Origin: Akkermansia sp.
GTDB lineage: Bacteria > Verrucomicrobiota > Verrucomicrobiia > Verrucomicrobiales > Akkermansiaceae
NCBI GenBank assembly: GCA_017504805.1
Contig: JAFVQN010000050.1
Span: forward strand, 1 to 47,737
DNA: 47,737 nt
Direction: 5' to 3'
The notes below the pieces were generated by a model. It was not told where the DNA came from. It did no database searches and worked only from the letters and a program-made list of their open reading frames with translations. This document shows positions 31,229 through 39,097 of this stretch, in pieces. How positions within the stretch are numbered: position 1 is the stretch's first letter; each line of letters starts with the position of its first letter. The position numbers were made by a program, and so were the translations under genes.

Positions 31229-32272
31229 TCACACTGGAGCCAGACATGCTGGTTCGGACACGCCCGGAACCGGGAGTGGTAGTGGCCATGTTCCGGCGGG
31301 CAGGCCTGCAGACCGTGTTGCTATACGCCTCAATCCCCTTGCAGATACTGTCGGCCAGAAGGTCTGGTACTGACCGGTCGCCATTTTGGCACACTCCGTG
31401 GGGTTGGACACAAAGCCGCCTTCAAAAAGAATAGCGGGGCGCTTGATGGTGCACAGTACCGAAAAACGGGCCCGCTGAATCCCGCGGTCAATCGCGCCGG
31501 AACTACGGATGGCGCGGCTGTGAACCGCTGTGGCCAGGGCGATATTCTCGCTGTCCTGGTTGTTACCGGCCAGATCCTCATAACGGCGGGAACGGGCAAA
31601 GGGAGACGTGGTGCCATGAGGCGCCAGGGTAAAGGTCTCAATGCCGCTGGCTGCCCGGCGCCCGGAGTTGTGATGAATGCTCACAAATATCGAATCCGGA
31701 ATACGGTTGGCAATATCTACCCGCTGCTGCAGCGTCAGGAAATAATCACCATCGCGAGTCATCACCACGCGGTATCCCTGGCGCTCGAGCATGCGCTTCA
31801 GCTTACGCGCCACTGCCAGGTTCAAATCCTTCTCGCGAGCTATGGAACTCACCGCACCGGCATCATGGCCGCCGTGCCCGGGGTCGATCACCACCGTGCG
31901 AAGCCGCGCTTTCGGCGAATAGCGAGGGCGCAGCACCGGATCCACCAATTTGCGCATATCTACCGAGGAAATCATGAGTTCCGAGTCACTCCGGCGCACC
32001 GGATGCGACAGAACGTAGCGGTAGTTATTCACATAAAAATCCTGCTTATCCGCCTTCAGAGACACCACATGCTTCCCACTCCCGTAGGAAACACAGCCCG
32101 GTCGCCCCTTCTTCGGCGTAAACTTGTAGAAACGCCAGACATCGCGAAGCTTCACATACTCAACGCCATCTATCTCCGTTACATCCCATTGGGTCTGTGC
32201 TGCAGCCCACCCTGCCAGGCACAGAACCCATGCCAGCATCACCATCACCACTTGCGTTGCGAGTCTTCTCAT
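31229..32272 (-). CDS. N-acetylmuramoyl-L-alanine amidase, frameshifted near the C-terminus
   Basis: As read this is 347 aa: signal peptide to about residue 25, a beta domain like its neighbour's (DGVEYVKLRDVWRFYKF), and the zinc amidase domain with VVIDPGHGGHDAG, IAREKDLNLA, SIHHNSG and FEGGFVSNP. Near 31358-31361 (about residue 305) the frame slips. The other frame continues LADSICKGIEAY, the expected last helix of the domain, and ends at 31203, overlapping the next ATG as ATGA. One added base would give 356 aa. The catalytic residues precede the slip. A TTCCTG to TTCTG deletion, or an assembly error, explains it. ATG 32272 is chosen because 32284 lies only 4 nt after the -10. Confidence 0.85.
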   Translation of the reverse strand: MRRLATQVVMVMLAWVLCLAGWAAAQTQWDVTEIDGVEYVKLRDVWRFYKFTPKKGRPGCVSYGSGKHVVSLKADKQDFYVNNYRYVLSHPVRRSDSELMISSVDMRKLVDPVLRPRYSPKARLRTVVIDPGHGGHDAGAVSSIAREKDLNLAVARKLKRMLERQGYRVVMTRDGDYFLTLQQRVDIANRIPDSIFVSIHHNSGRRAASGIETFTLAPHGTTSPFARSRRYEDLAGNNQDSENIALATAVHSRAIRSSGAIDRGIQRARFSVLCTIKRPAILFEGGFVSNPTECAKMATGQYQTFWPTVSARGLRRIATRSAGLPAGTWPLPLPVPGVSEPACLAPV

Positions 32273-32288
32273 GACCAGATACATCTGT

Positions 32289-32318
32289 ACTTTACCATTT
32301 CTTCCCTCACCTCCACAA
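32289..32318 (-). promoter_or_regulatory. Promoter of the amidase pair
   Basis: Minus strand: TTGTGG (32313-32318), 18 nt, TAAAGT (32289-32294), then 16 nt to ATG 32272. Confidence 0.5.
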
Positions 32319-32390
32319 GCCCAAAATGCTTCAGTTTTCCTTTTTATTGACGCGGATATGAGCTTGGCGTGTCAGCTTTCCAGATAAATC

Positions 32391-32419
32391 TTGACAGATT
32401 CCCGCAGAACGGGCAGAAT
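32391..32419 (+). promoter_or_regulatory. Promoter of tRNA-Ser
   Basis: TTGACA (32391-32396), 17 nt, CAGAAT (32414-32419); the mature tRNA begins 20 nt further. Confidence 0.7.
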
Positions 32420-32438
32420 ACCCCCGCACTCCGCACTT

Positions 32439-32526
32439 GGAGAGATGGCTGAGTTGGTCTAAGGCACTCGACTCGAAATCGAGCGTGGCAGAGATGTCAC
32501 CGTGGGTTCGAATCCCACTCTCTCCG
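32439..32526 (+). tRNA. tRNA-Ser (anticodon CGA)
   Basis: An 88-nt class II tRNA. The acceptor stem GGAGAGA pairs with TCTCTCC, followed by discriminator G. The anticodon stem CTCGA/TCGAG encloses CT-CGA-AA, giving anticodon CGA for UCG codons. A long variable arm (about 20 nt) fits serine. The T arm is GTGGG-TTCGAAT-CCCAC. The 3' CCA is not encoded. Confidence 0.97.
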
Positions 32527-32530
32527 CTGG

Positions 32531-32564
32531 AAGCCCCCGCAATCACCGTATTGCGGGGGCTTTT
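32531..32564 (+). terminator. Terminator of tRNA-Ser
   Basis: A perfect 13-bp stem, AAGCCCCCGCAAT with ATTGCGGGGGCTT, 6-nt loop, T4 tail. Confidence 0.92.
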
Positions 32565-32599
32565 CCGTTGATTAACGCAGCGAACGGGATGAAAGCAGA

Positions 32600-32628
32600 T
32601 TGACAAGCCGGCATAGATGATATAGGAT
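32600..32628 (+). promoter_or_regulatory. Promoter of the four-helix orphan; fixes its start
   Basis: TTGACA (32600-32605), 17 nt, TAGGAT (32623-32628). An in-frame ATG at 32627 overlaps the -10, so ATG 32654 is the start. Confidence 0.6.
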
Positions 32629-32653
32629 GGAGAAGCACCTCCATTTTCAGCGC

Positions 32654-33184
32654 ATGAAATCCACCCTGCTTTTCATCTGTTCCTTGCTTTGCCTGCTCTT
32701 TTTTGCGGTCCACATCACCCTCTCAGGGGTTTCGCTGACCATACCGCCGGATGAGGCGTGGGTGCAGGTTGCCAATGCAAACGCTGCCGCTGAGTATCTG
32801 CATTGCCAGGAGGCATTCAACCTGACCATGGGGATGATTATCGCCGGTGTGACAAGTCTTGCCTTGCTGGGAGCCATTATCAGTCTCCTGTTCCTGAGAA
32901 AGGAGCACATTCTGCGCTGGTTCCGCGTGGGATTGCTGGGGGCCAACATCATCGTGCTGATTACCTGTGCAGCGCTCTTCTTCATCACCCTGGTGGAAAG
33001 TATGCAGCCGGAGCCGGACTTTTTCACACTCAGCTGGCCATGGCAGACCTCCTACTGGGCACAGGCCGTCAAGCGCACCCAGCAGGCAGCCATGTTCCTG
33101 GGGCTGTGCTGCGGCATGCTCAGCTGCGTGAACTGCGCAGCCTTCTACTTGTTTTACCGCCGTCGAGAAATGTACGGAAGTTAA
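32654..33184 (+). CDS. Four-helix membrane orphan
   Basis: A 176-aa protein I do not recognise. Four hydrophobic helices lie at about residues 3-25, 57-80, 92-115 and 142-168, with an external loop after the first helix and a larger one (MQPEPDFFTLSWPWQTSYW) before the last; it ends in a basic cytosolic tail (YRRREMYGS). Five cysteines lie in or near the helices. The last 4 nt overlap the 3' end of the convergent tatD gene. It may be lineage-specific; no function is suggested by neighbours. Confidence 0.6.
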   Translation: MKSTLLFICSLLCLLFFAVHITLSGVSLTIPPDEAWVQVANANAAAEYLHCQEAFNLTMGMIIAGVTSLALLGAIISLLFLRKEHILRWFRVGLLGANIIVLITCAALFFITLVESMQPEPDFFTLSWPWQTSYWAQAVKRTQQAAMFLGLCCGMLSCVNCAAFYLFYRRREMYGS

Positions 33185-33993
33185 GCCCCGAAAGCCGGCA
33201 GCCGGAAGAAGCGGCAGGCATTAGCCGTGGTGGCTGCGGCAACTTCATCCAGCGAAAGGCCACGCAGGGTGGCCAGCTTCTCAGCCACAAAGCGGGTGCG
33301 TCCCGGTATATTGAGCTTACCGCGGTGGGGTTCCGGGGAGAGGAAGGGAGAATCTGTCTCCACCATCACGCGGTCGAGCGGAGCCCAGGCCGCCACGTCC
33401 TGAACAGCACTGGTCTTTTTGAAGGTAATGATACCGGTGAAGGAAATCATGCCATCCAGCTGGTCAAAGACAGCATCTGCCTGCTCCCTGGAGCCGATGA
33501 AGCAATGAAACACCGGACGCACCTTCGGGAAATTGCGGGCAATGGCAAAGGCATCATCAAAACATGAGGTTCCAACCTTGTCGCGGGTATGCAGGGATAT
33601 GTTCAGCCCGAGTTCCTCTGCCAGGGCAAAATGCTTCTCCAGCAGCGTTTTCTGGCGAGCATGGTAGGCACCCTCATCCCACCCTTCCGGGGCATCCCAG
33701 AAGTAATCGAGGCCGGTTTCACCGATAGCTGCCTGGGGGTGCTGACGGCAGAGATCCGCCATGTATTCAAAATCCGCATCGCTCACATTGGTGACCTCCG
33801 AGGGGTGTGCCGCCAGGCAGGAGGTGATGAAATCAGGCATGCGGCGGGCAAGTTCCAGCTGCGGCAACCAGTCCTGCGGATGCGTACCCTGAGATATGCA
33901 GTGACCAACCCCCAGCGCGAGCGAATCCGCCCGCAGCTGCTCCATATCATCGTACTTATCGTGTACCAGGTGGCAATGCGTATCGATAATCAT
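33181..33993 (-). CDS. tatD: TatD family metal-dependent hydrolase
   Basis: A 270-aa TIM-barrel hydrolase of the TatD DNase family (3'-5' DNase, and D-aminoacyl-tRNA deacylase-like activity in some members). Metal ligands are visible: DTHCHL, GETGLDYFW, LHTRD, HCF and ETDSPFLSP. The start is ATG 33993: the GTG at 34008 that opens the longer frame overlaps the -10. Confidence 0.9.
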   Translation of the reverse strand: MIIDTHCHLVHDKYDDMEQLRADSLALGVGHCISQGTHPQDWLPQLELARRMPDFITSCLAAHPSEVTNVSDADFEYMADLCRQHPQAAIGETGLDYFWDAPEGWDEGAYHARQKTLLEKHFALAEELGLNISLHTRDKVGTSCFDDAFAIARNFPKVRPVFHCFIGSREQADAVFDQLDGMISFTGIITFKKTSAVQDVAAWAPLDRVMVETDSPFLSPEPHRGKLNIPGRTRFVAEKLATLRGLSLDEVAAATTANACRFFRLPAFGA

Positions 33994-33999
33994 GCGCAC

Positions 34000-34028
34000 C
34001 GTATACACCAGAGCAAGGGATTTGTCAA
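34000..34028 (-). promoter_or_regulatory. Promoter of tatD; leaderless
   Basis: Minus strand: TTGACA (34023-34028), 17 nt, TATACG (34000-34005), only 6 nt before ATG 33993. Confidence 0.65.
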
Positions 34029-34069
34029 GGCCAACCTGCTACCGGAACAGACGCCGTGCGGCCCGCTGG

Positions 34070-34300
34070 TCAGTTTTTCTTTCTCTCACGCAGGAGCCTG
34101 ATAATGTACCAGACAGCCCCGATAATGACCATGGCGTCATCTGCCTGACCTAATCCGATGAACGCATCAGGAATCAAATCGATGGGGGAAAGCACATAGA
34201 GGATGGCAAGGACATAAAAGATGATGCTGCGGGGGCTGGAAAGGCTTCCCTTGCGGGCCTCTTTGACCAGGTGTTCTGTTATCTTCTGTTTATCGTTCAT
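34070..34300 (-). CDS. DUF1232 (YkvA-type) small membrane protein
   Basis: A 76-aa protein with the DUF1232 signature SPIDLIPD followed by GLGQADDAMVIIGAVW. Two hydrophobic stretches (about 27-40 and 52-68) suggest a membrane hairpin. The role of the family is unknown. Its start overlaps the stop of the Nudix gene by 4 nt (ATGA), so the two are co-translated. Confidence 0.85.
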   Translation of the reverse strand: MNDKQKITEHLVKEARKGSLSSPRSIIFYVLAILYVLSPIDLIPDAFIGLGQADDAMVIIGAVWYIIRLLRERKKN

Positions 34301-34809
34301 AACGATTGCTGTTTTTTAAGGAAATACAGGCCAGTATAGATGCGGGGGTCGAGGGCAATCCCCTGCTCCACCTGGGAGGCCAGCCAGGCATCAATATCAT
34401 CCAGCGGGGCTTCTCGCACGGTGATATTCTCATGATCCACCCCACCGCCGGCCGCCACGCGGCGCAGACCCGTGGCCAGGTAGAAGGACAGGCTCTCGGA
34501 AGTCAGCCCCGGGGATGACGGGCCATGGAAAAGGAACTGCATTTCTGCGGCTTCGAAGCCGGTTTCCTCCAGCAGTTCGCGGCGGGCGGCTGCGGCGTCG
34601 CTCTCCGGACCTTCATCGCCGCTGAGTCCGGCGGGGAAGCATATGCAGCGCTGCCCGATGGGCGGGCGGAACTCCTCCACCAGCAGCACCTTGCCCTCCG
34701 GGGTGCAGGCAAACACCATCACCGCGCCGGTGTTGTTCACACGCTCGCAGTATTCCCAACGCCCCTCGCGGACCATATTCAGAAACTTGCCTTCGTACAG
34801 CTTTTCCAT
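34297..34809 (-). CDS. Nudix hydrolase (ADP-ribose pyrophosphatase-like)
   Basis: A 170-aa Nudix protein. The box reads GLSGDEGPESDAAAARRELL then EETGF; it has two extra residues in the first spacer relative to G-x5-E-x7-RE-U-x-EE-x-GU. Context FPAG before the box and hydrophobic strands around it resemble ADP-ribose/GDP-sugar pyrophosphatases, which clear toxic nucleoside diphosphate derivatives. ATG 34809 is chosen; the GTG at 34842 falls inside the terminator of the preceding aminotransferase gene. Confidence 0.85.
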   Translation of the reverse strand: MEKLYEGKFLNMVREGRWEYCERVNNTGAVMVFACTPEGKVLLVEEFRPPIGQRCICFPAGLSGDEGPESDAAAARRELLEETGFEAAEMQFLFHGPSSPGLTSESLSFYLATGLRRVAAGGGVDHENITVREAPLDDIDAWLASQVEQGIALDPRIYTGLYFLKKQQSL

Positions 34810-34817
34810 AACGGGAT

Positions 34818-34852
34818 AAAAAGGGGCGGCAAGCTGAATCACCCGCCGCCCC
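34818..34852 (-). terminator. Terminator of the aminotransferase gene
   Basis: Minus strand: GGGGCGGC pairs with GCCGCCCC around 14 nt, followed by five T. It lies 9 nt upstream of the Nudix ATG, so read-through may feed the Nudix-DUF1232 pair. Confidence 0.75.
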
Positions 34853-34875
34853 CGTAGAATGTTGAGCTTGCGCTA

Positions 34876-35727
34876 TTACTCGCGCACCAGCTGCTGGAAG
34901 CGGGCCAGGATGCGCTTGGTCACGGGGCCGGCCACACCGGTGCCAATCTTGCGGCCATCCAGGGAGGTAGCGGCAATCACCTCAGCGGCGGAGCCGGTCA
35001 GGAAGCACTCATCGGCGCAGAGGATATCGAAGCGGTTCATCACCTTCTCCACGCAGGGGATGCCGAGCTCAGCGCAGATATCCATCACGGCGTGGCGGGT
35101 GATACCACCCAGGCCACCCTCGGTCAGCGGCGGGGTCTGCACCTCACCGTTCACCACGATGAAGAGGTTATCGCCCGTGCATTCGGCCACATTGCCGCGC
35201 TGGTTGAGCATGAGAGCCTCGCCGGCGCCGGCAGCCACAGCCTCAATCTTGGCGGAAATGCCGTTCAGATAGTTCAGGCTCTTCACCTGCGGGCAGAGGA
35301 TATCCGGGTTCGGGCGGCGGAAGGAAGAGGTAATCATGCTCAGGCCCTTCTCATACATTTCCTTGGGATACAGAGCGATATTCTGCACGATGATGAACAT
35401 GCTGGCCTTGGGGCAGTTGCGGGGGTTCAGGCCCAGGTCGCCCACACCGCGGGTCACCACCAGGCGGATGTAGCCGTCCTCCATGCCGCTGGCCGCCACG
35501 GTCTCATTCGTGGCGGCGCACACCTCCTCGAAGCTCCAGGGAAGCTCAATCATGAGGTAGCGCATGGAATTGAACAGGCGCACGATGTGCTCCTCCAGGC
35601 GGAATACCTTGCCGGAGTAGAAGCGGATGCCCTCGAAGCAGCCATCACCATACAGAACACCATGATCAAAGACGGAGACCTTGGCCTCGTCCCGGTCAAC
35701 CAGCTTGCCATCAAACCAGATTTTCAT
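34876..35727 (-). CDS. ilvE: Class IV (branched-chain) aminotransferase
   Basis: A 283-aa PLP enzyme of fold type IV. It carries VSVFDHGVLYGDGCFEGIR at the N-terminus, the PLP lysine in QVKSLNYLNGI, and LTGSAAEV near the C-terminus. The likely reaction is the last step of Leu/Ile/Val synthesis; D-amino-acid transaminase or aminodeoxychorismate lyase are the alternatives, but EGIR and the SLNYLN stretch favour IlvE. Monocistronic behind a promoter with consensus TATAAT. Confidence 0.85.
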   Translation of the reverse strand: MKIWFDGKLVDRDEAKVSVFDHGVLYGDGCFEGIRFYSGKVFRLEEHIVRLFNSMRYLMIELPWSFEEVCAATNETVAASGMEDGYIRLVVTRGVGDLGLNPRNCPKASMFIIVQNIALYPKEMYEKGLSMITSSFRRPNPDILCPQVKSLNYLNGISAKIEAVAAGAGEALMLNQRGNVAECTGDNLFIVVNGEVQTPPLTEGGLGGITRHAVMDICAELGIPCVEKVMNRFDILCADECFLTGSAAEVIAATSLDGRKIGTGVAGPVTKRILARFQQLVRE

Positions 35728-35759
35728 GAGATTGTTAAGAAATTTTTGTGAACGGCAGC

Positions 35760-35765
35760 ATTATA
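35760..35765 (-). promoter_or_regulatory. -10 element of the aminotransferase promoter
   Basis: Consensus TATAAT on the minus strand, 32 nt before ATG 35727. No good -35 is seen at 16-18 nt; the hexamer at 17 nt is CTTTCT. Confidence 0.45.
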
Positions 35766-35819
35766 CGCCCTTTTTTGCACAAAGAAAGCAGAAAAACGCG
35801 GCATGCCCGTTTTTTGTCA

Positions 35820-35848
35820 TTGAATGCAGCCTGCAAGCATTCTATCAT
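35820..35848 (+). promoter_or_regulatory. Promoter of the first TMEM43-like gene; fixes its start
   Basis: TTGAAT (35820-35825), 17 nt, TATCAT (35843-35848). In-frame starts at 35748 and 35847 lie upstream of or on the -10; ATG 35859, 10 nt after it, begins MEHPGK, the same start as the downstream paralogue. Confidence 0.65.
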
Positions 35849-35858
35849 GGCAGGTGAA

Positions 35859-36962
35859 ATGGAGCATCCCGGCAAAAACTGGAACCGCATCGAAACCTGG
35901 GGCAACAAGGTCCTGGACCGCTTTCTGCCAACCAAAGCACTGCGGTGGTTCTGGGGCGTGCTGCAGGCGCTCCTTTCCCTGCTGCTGACTCTGTTCACCC
36001 TGCAGGCAACACTGGGAGTGGCATGCATCAATGTTGTGATGATACATTATCTGACCGCTGAGCGCATCATCTCATGCGGCAACGCGGCAGTCAATCCCCA
36101 GAATGAAGGAAAGCTCATCAAGATTCAGGGGAAACTCACACACTCCGAGCCGGTGCATGACCCCGTATTGAATGTGCGCATCGATGTCCCCTGTGCCAGG
36201 CGCGTTTTCACCCCGAACGACGAGGGAATCCACTCGCTCAAAACTTACCCGCCGATTCTGGACACGCTTCGTACGGGGCCGAGCCTCCTTTCCACCGAAA
36301 CCAGCATCGGGGCTTATCGCATCCTGAATCATGCTCACGATATACTGATCTGGGATGAGTGGCATGCCCCGGCAGCCCCCGGCGATATCAGCCTCGGCAC
36401 CCCGGCCGGGGGATTCTCCCTCACTTGGGAAAATCCCTATTCCGCAGATTCCCGGCTCCAGTTGCGTAATGAGGACGGGGTGCTGCTGGGCATGGTCACC
36501 TACTGCGTGCCTGAACCGGAAGAGCCGCATCTCTACCTCATTGGGCGCCAGTTGGATGGAGCTCTGGATCTGAACCAGCAGGAGACTCATTGCTACGGCC
36601 ATGCCGACCACTGGGTCAAATACGACCGCGATTCCCTGTTTGGCTTTGAACCTTTCCACATTTGCCTGCTCCTTATCGGCCTGCTCGTTCTGCTCGGTTT
36701 GTTGTACGTGCTGCTCGGCGCGCTGCGGGCCGCGTGGTGGAATCTGACCCGCATGGCGGATTTCCTGCGTTTCAGGCTGCAGCATGCCGCGCTGTATGCG
36801 TGCGGCATCCTCTCCCTGCTCGCCAGTGGGGGCGGGTGGCTTATCCTCATGGCCATATCGTCTCGCGCACCCTCCCGGCTCCTGATAATCGGGCCGCTCT
36901 TACTGGCAGCCGGGCTCATGCTCCTGGCCAATGCCGTGCAACATTGGCGCCGGAAAAAGTGA
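35859..36962 (+). CDS. TMEM43-like membrane protein (first of tandem pair)
   Basis: A 367-aa protein with a helix near 33-60, a large external domain (about 65-270), and three helices near the C-terminus (280-300, 320-340, 343-360). The stretch AVNPQNEGKLIKIQGKLT matches the start of the TMEM43/LUMA family domain, and IGRQLDGALDL precedes the C-terminal helices as in that family. TMEM43 is a eukaryotic nuclear-envelope protein; the bacterial relatives have no settled function. The next gene is a paralogue, 35 nt downstream, with the same N-terminus pattern. Confidence 0.7.
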   Translation: MEHPGKNWNRIETWGNKVLDRFLPTKALRWFWGVLQALLSLLLTLFTLQATLGVACINVVMIHYLTAERIISCGNAAVNPQNEGKLIKIQGKLTHSEPVHDPVLNVRIDVPCARRVFTPNDEGIHSLKTYPPILDTLRTGPSLLSTETSIGAYRILNHAHDILIWDEWHAPAAPGDISLGTPAGGFSLTWENPYSADSRLQLRNEDGVLLGMVTYCVPEPEEPHLYLIGRQLDGALDLNQQETHCYGHADHWVKYDRDSLFGFEPFHICLLLIGLLVLLGLLYVLLGALRAAWWNLTRMADFLRFRLQHAALYACGILSLLASGGGWLILMAISSRAPSRLLIIGPLLLAAGLMLLANAVQHWRRKK

Positions 36963-36997
36963 ACCGATTCGGCCATAAACCCATCATAACAGATAGC

Positions 36998-38023
36998 ATG
37001 GAGCATCCCGGCAAAGTTTGGAACGCCATCGAATCCTGGGTCAACAAGTACCTGGGACGCGTGCTGCCGGCCAAGGTGCTGCGCTGGCTCTGGGTTCTGG
37101 TGCATGGTGGGCTGGTCTTCTATGGCGGGCTCATCACACTCTTCATCATCACGGTGACCGGTACCTTGCTTTCCTACATAACAGGAGCCTTGCTGCAGGA
37201 ACAGGCCGTGCATGCCCCGGCGGATATGGTCAACCCGGCAAACGATGGCAAGCTGGTCAAAATCTGCGGCCGAGTCAGCATCCCAGCCCCCGCCTGCGAC
37301 CCTCTGACCGGGGTGAAAGCGCACGTCATCCGACTGGAGCGGATATCCACCCCCGATAAGGGCAGTGAAACAGAGAAATGCTTTTACCCTCACACGCTGA
37401 AAGTGGGTGCCTTCACCCTCGTGAACTATGAGGAAGAACTCAGGTACGGTGTCGATGAAGTCATGCCAGTCCCTCTCGAATTCGGGCAACCCGCCGCGGG
37501 GTATTCCTTCGCCCCCTGCGATGAGACACAGAAGCACTTTGAGCTCTCGTTCCTGAATGGGGCTGAACGCACGCAGGTGCAATACCGTGCCTACTGCGAA
37601 GACACCCTCTACCTCGTCGGGCGACAAGTGGGCAATGTCCTCGATTTCAGTGACCCGAAGGCTGCTATCTTTACCTTCCGACCGGTCAGCTGGGAAAGCA
37701 ACAGCCCCCGCTCATACGATGATGCAGGTCTGGAAGAAATCTGCCTCGCAGTCATGATGCCTTTCTTTGCGTATTTACCGCTGCTGTTCGTCCTGGGGAG
37801 CCTGCGCTCCGGGCTCTGGCATGCCACCGGCGGGCGGGACCTCCTGCGGCTACCCCTCTGCGAAGCAACCCTGCTGCTGGAGGCCGGTAGCATCTGCTTG
37901 ATTTACGGGCTCATCCGCATGAATGAGCCGACGCCCACTCCTACCCTGGGTCTGGCTACCGTTATCCTGGCCCTCGGCATCCTGGCCCACACCCTCCGCC
38001 GCTGGCACTCCCAGCGACCATAA
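36998..38023 (+). CDS. TMEM43-like membrane protein (second of tandem pair)
   Basis: A 341-aa paralogue of the preceding protein, beginning MEHPGKVWNAIESWVNKYLG, with the same plan: helix near 38-60, external domain with MVNPANDGKLVKICGRVS, LVGRQVGNVLDF, and C-terminal helices (about 255-340). Sequence similarity is clear at the ends and weak in the middle. The start is the ATG that begins this shared N-terminus; the long upstream extension overlaps the first gene out of frame and is not real. The pair probably forms one transcript. Confidence 0.7.
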   Translation: MEHPGKVWNAIESWVNKYLGRVLPAKVLRWLWVLVHGGLVFYGGLITLFIITVTGTLLSYITGALLQEQAVHAPADMVNPANDGKLVKICGRVSIPAPACDPLTGVKAHVIRLERISTPDKGSETEKCFYPHTLKVGAFTLVNYEEELRYGVDEVMPVPLEFGQPAAGYSFAPCDETQKHFELSFLNGAERTQVQYRAYCEDTLYLVGRQVGNVLDFSDPKAAIFTFRPVSWESNSPRSYDDAGLEEICLAVMMPFFAYLPLLFVLGSLRSGLWHATGGRDLLRLPLCEATLLLEAGSICLIYGLIRMNEPTPTPTLGLATVILALGILAHTLRRWHSQRP

Positions 38024-38036
38024 CCCGCTACACAGA

Positions 38037-38066
38037 AAACCCCGGAGCCTCGCGGCTCCAGGGTTT
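38037..38066. terminator. Hairpin between the TMEM43-like pair and L31
   Basis: A 13-bp stem with a TCGC loop. On the minus strand it is fully paired (one G-U) and ends GGGGTTTTC, so it best serves L31; on the plus strand it has one C-A mismatch and tail GGGTTTCC. Confidence 0.75.
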
Positions 38067-38094
38067 CCAAACCAATAGAAAGAAAGGGGGATTT

Positions 38095-38364
38095 TTAGCC
38101 CAGGGTCGGCTTCTTGGCGCGACGCACAGCACCGAAGCGCTTCTGGAACTTGTCGATACGACCCTCGGTGTCCACGAACTGGTTCTTACCGGTGAAGAAG
38201 GGGTGGGAATCGGAGGTGATACCGCAGGAAATCACATAGTGCTCAACACCGTCGATTTCTTCCTTCTTGGCGGAAGTTGCGGTGGAACGGGTGATGAAAC
38301 GGCGGCCCGTGGTAATGTCCACGAACACAACGGGATTGTACTTGGGATGGATGTCAGCTTTCAT
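38095..38364 (-). CDS. rpmE2: 50S ribosomal protein L31, type B
   Basis: An 89-aa large-subunit protein. The start MKADIHPKYNPVVFVD and the core SHPFFTGKNQFVDTEGRIDKFQKRF are diagnostic. It lacks the four-Cys zinc site of classical L31 (only one Cys), so it is the zinc-independent type B. It is single, between its own promoter and terminator; a zinc-binding copy, if any, is elsewhere. Zur control is common for type B genes but no Zur box is evident here. Confidence 0.95.
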   Translation of the reverse strand: MKADIHPKYNPVVFVDITTGRRFITRSTATSAKKEEIDGVEHYVISCGITSDSHPFFTGKNQFVDTEGRIDKFQKRFGAVRRAKKPTLG

Positions 38365-38401
38365 AGTCTTTCAGGCTGCGTTACCGTCGCAGCGCGCTGG
38401 G

Positions 38402-38429
38402 ATTTTACTACGCTTTTCTTTATTGTCAA
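38402..38429 (-). promoter_or_regulatory. Promoter of the L31 gene
   Basis: Minus strand: TTGACA (38424-38429), 16 nt, TAAAAT (38402-38407); leader about 30 nt ending GAAAGACTATG. Confidence 0.7.
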
Positions 38430-38510
38430 GTCGTATTTTCCCCTTCCTCCTCATTTTGACATGAATTTCAAGAAATTTTACATTTCCCTACAAATTGGTA
38501 GAATTTACTG

Positions 38511-38539
38511 TTGACAGCGCAATTTCCTTATGGTATTTT
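38511..38539 (+). promoter_or_regulatory. Promoter of the OsmC gene
   Basis: TTGACA (38511-38516), 17 nt, TATTTT (38534-38539). The longer frame from 38495 includes this promoter, so ATG 38579 is the start, with AAAGGA 8 nt before it. Confidence 0.65.
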
Positions 38540-38578
38540 AGAATCGTTCCAAGCAACAAGATAGAAAGGAAACCAATT

Positions 38579-38986
38579 ATGAGCAACTATACGTCCACCA
38601 CCGTACATGAAGGAAGCATGCGCTGCGTCACAAACTTTCCGCAAGGCAAAGCGGTATTCACCACTGATGTAGGCTCTGCCCTGGGCGGACGAGGAGAGTG
38701 TCCCTCCCCTGCGCAGATGCTGGCAGCAGCAGTGGCCTCGTGCATGGCCAGCATGATGGCCTTCATGGGAGCCCGCCGCGAGCTGAACACCGCCGGCATT
38801 TCCATTGAAGCCGGATATGAAGAAGGCAAGAGCGGTATCACGGCACTGAATTTCCACATCACAGTACCGAATCCGACCACGGTGGGAGAACGCGCTGTGC
38901 TGGAAGCCGCGGTGAAAGGCTGCCCCGTGGGTGCGGCCATTGCTCCCACCGTAGAAAAGAAGATTTCCTGGACCTGGGCCGAGTGA
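38579..38986 (+). CDS. OsmC family protein
   Basis: A 135-aa OsmC/Ohr-fold protein. The two conserved cysteines are seen in ASCMASMMAFMGARR and KGCPVGAAI, with PSPAQMLAAAVASC before the first. Ohr-type members reduce organic hydroperoxides with these thiols; YhfA-like members are less understood. No regulator of the OhrR type is adjacent. It has a real ribosome site and a terminator directly after it. Confidence 0.9.
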   Translation: MSNYTSTTVHEGSMRCVTNFPQGKAVFTTDVGSALGGRGECPSPAQMLAAAVASCMASMMAFMGARRELNTAGISIEAGYEEGKSGITALNFHITVPNPTTVGERAVLEAAVKGCPVGAAIAPTVEKKISWTWAE

Positions 38987-39036
38987 CCCGGAATTTGGCT
39001 GAAAGACAGAAGACACCAACCATAGAGAGGAAGCAG

Positions 39037-39076
39037 ACCGGGAGGGGCAAGTGTGTGGCCTCTCCCGGTTTCTTTT
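39037..39076 (+). terminator. Terminator of the OsmC gene
   Basis: A 12-bp stem, ACCGGGAGGGGC with GCCTCTCCCGGT (one G-U), 9-nt loop, tail TTTCTTTT. Confidence 0.88.
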
Positions 39077-39097
39077 ACCAGCCCGGGTACATTTCAC

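Noticed and set aside
31355-31361. Programmed frameshift in the amidase
   Set aside because: The site is not slippery and has no stimulatory structure visible; a simple one-base loss explains it better.
36662-36997. N-terminal extension of the second TMEM43-like gene
   Set aside because: It overlaps the first gene out of frame and is Arg/Ala-rich shadow sequence; the paralogue shows the true start.
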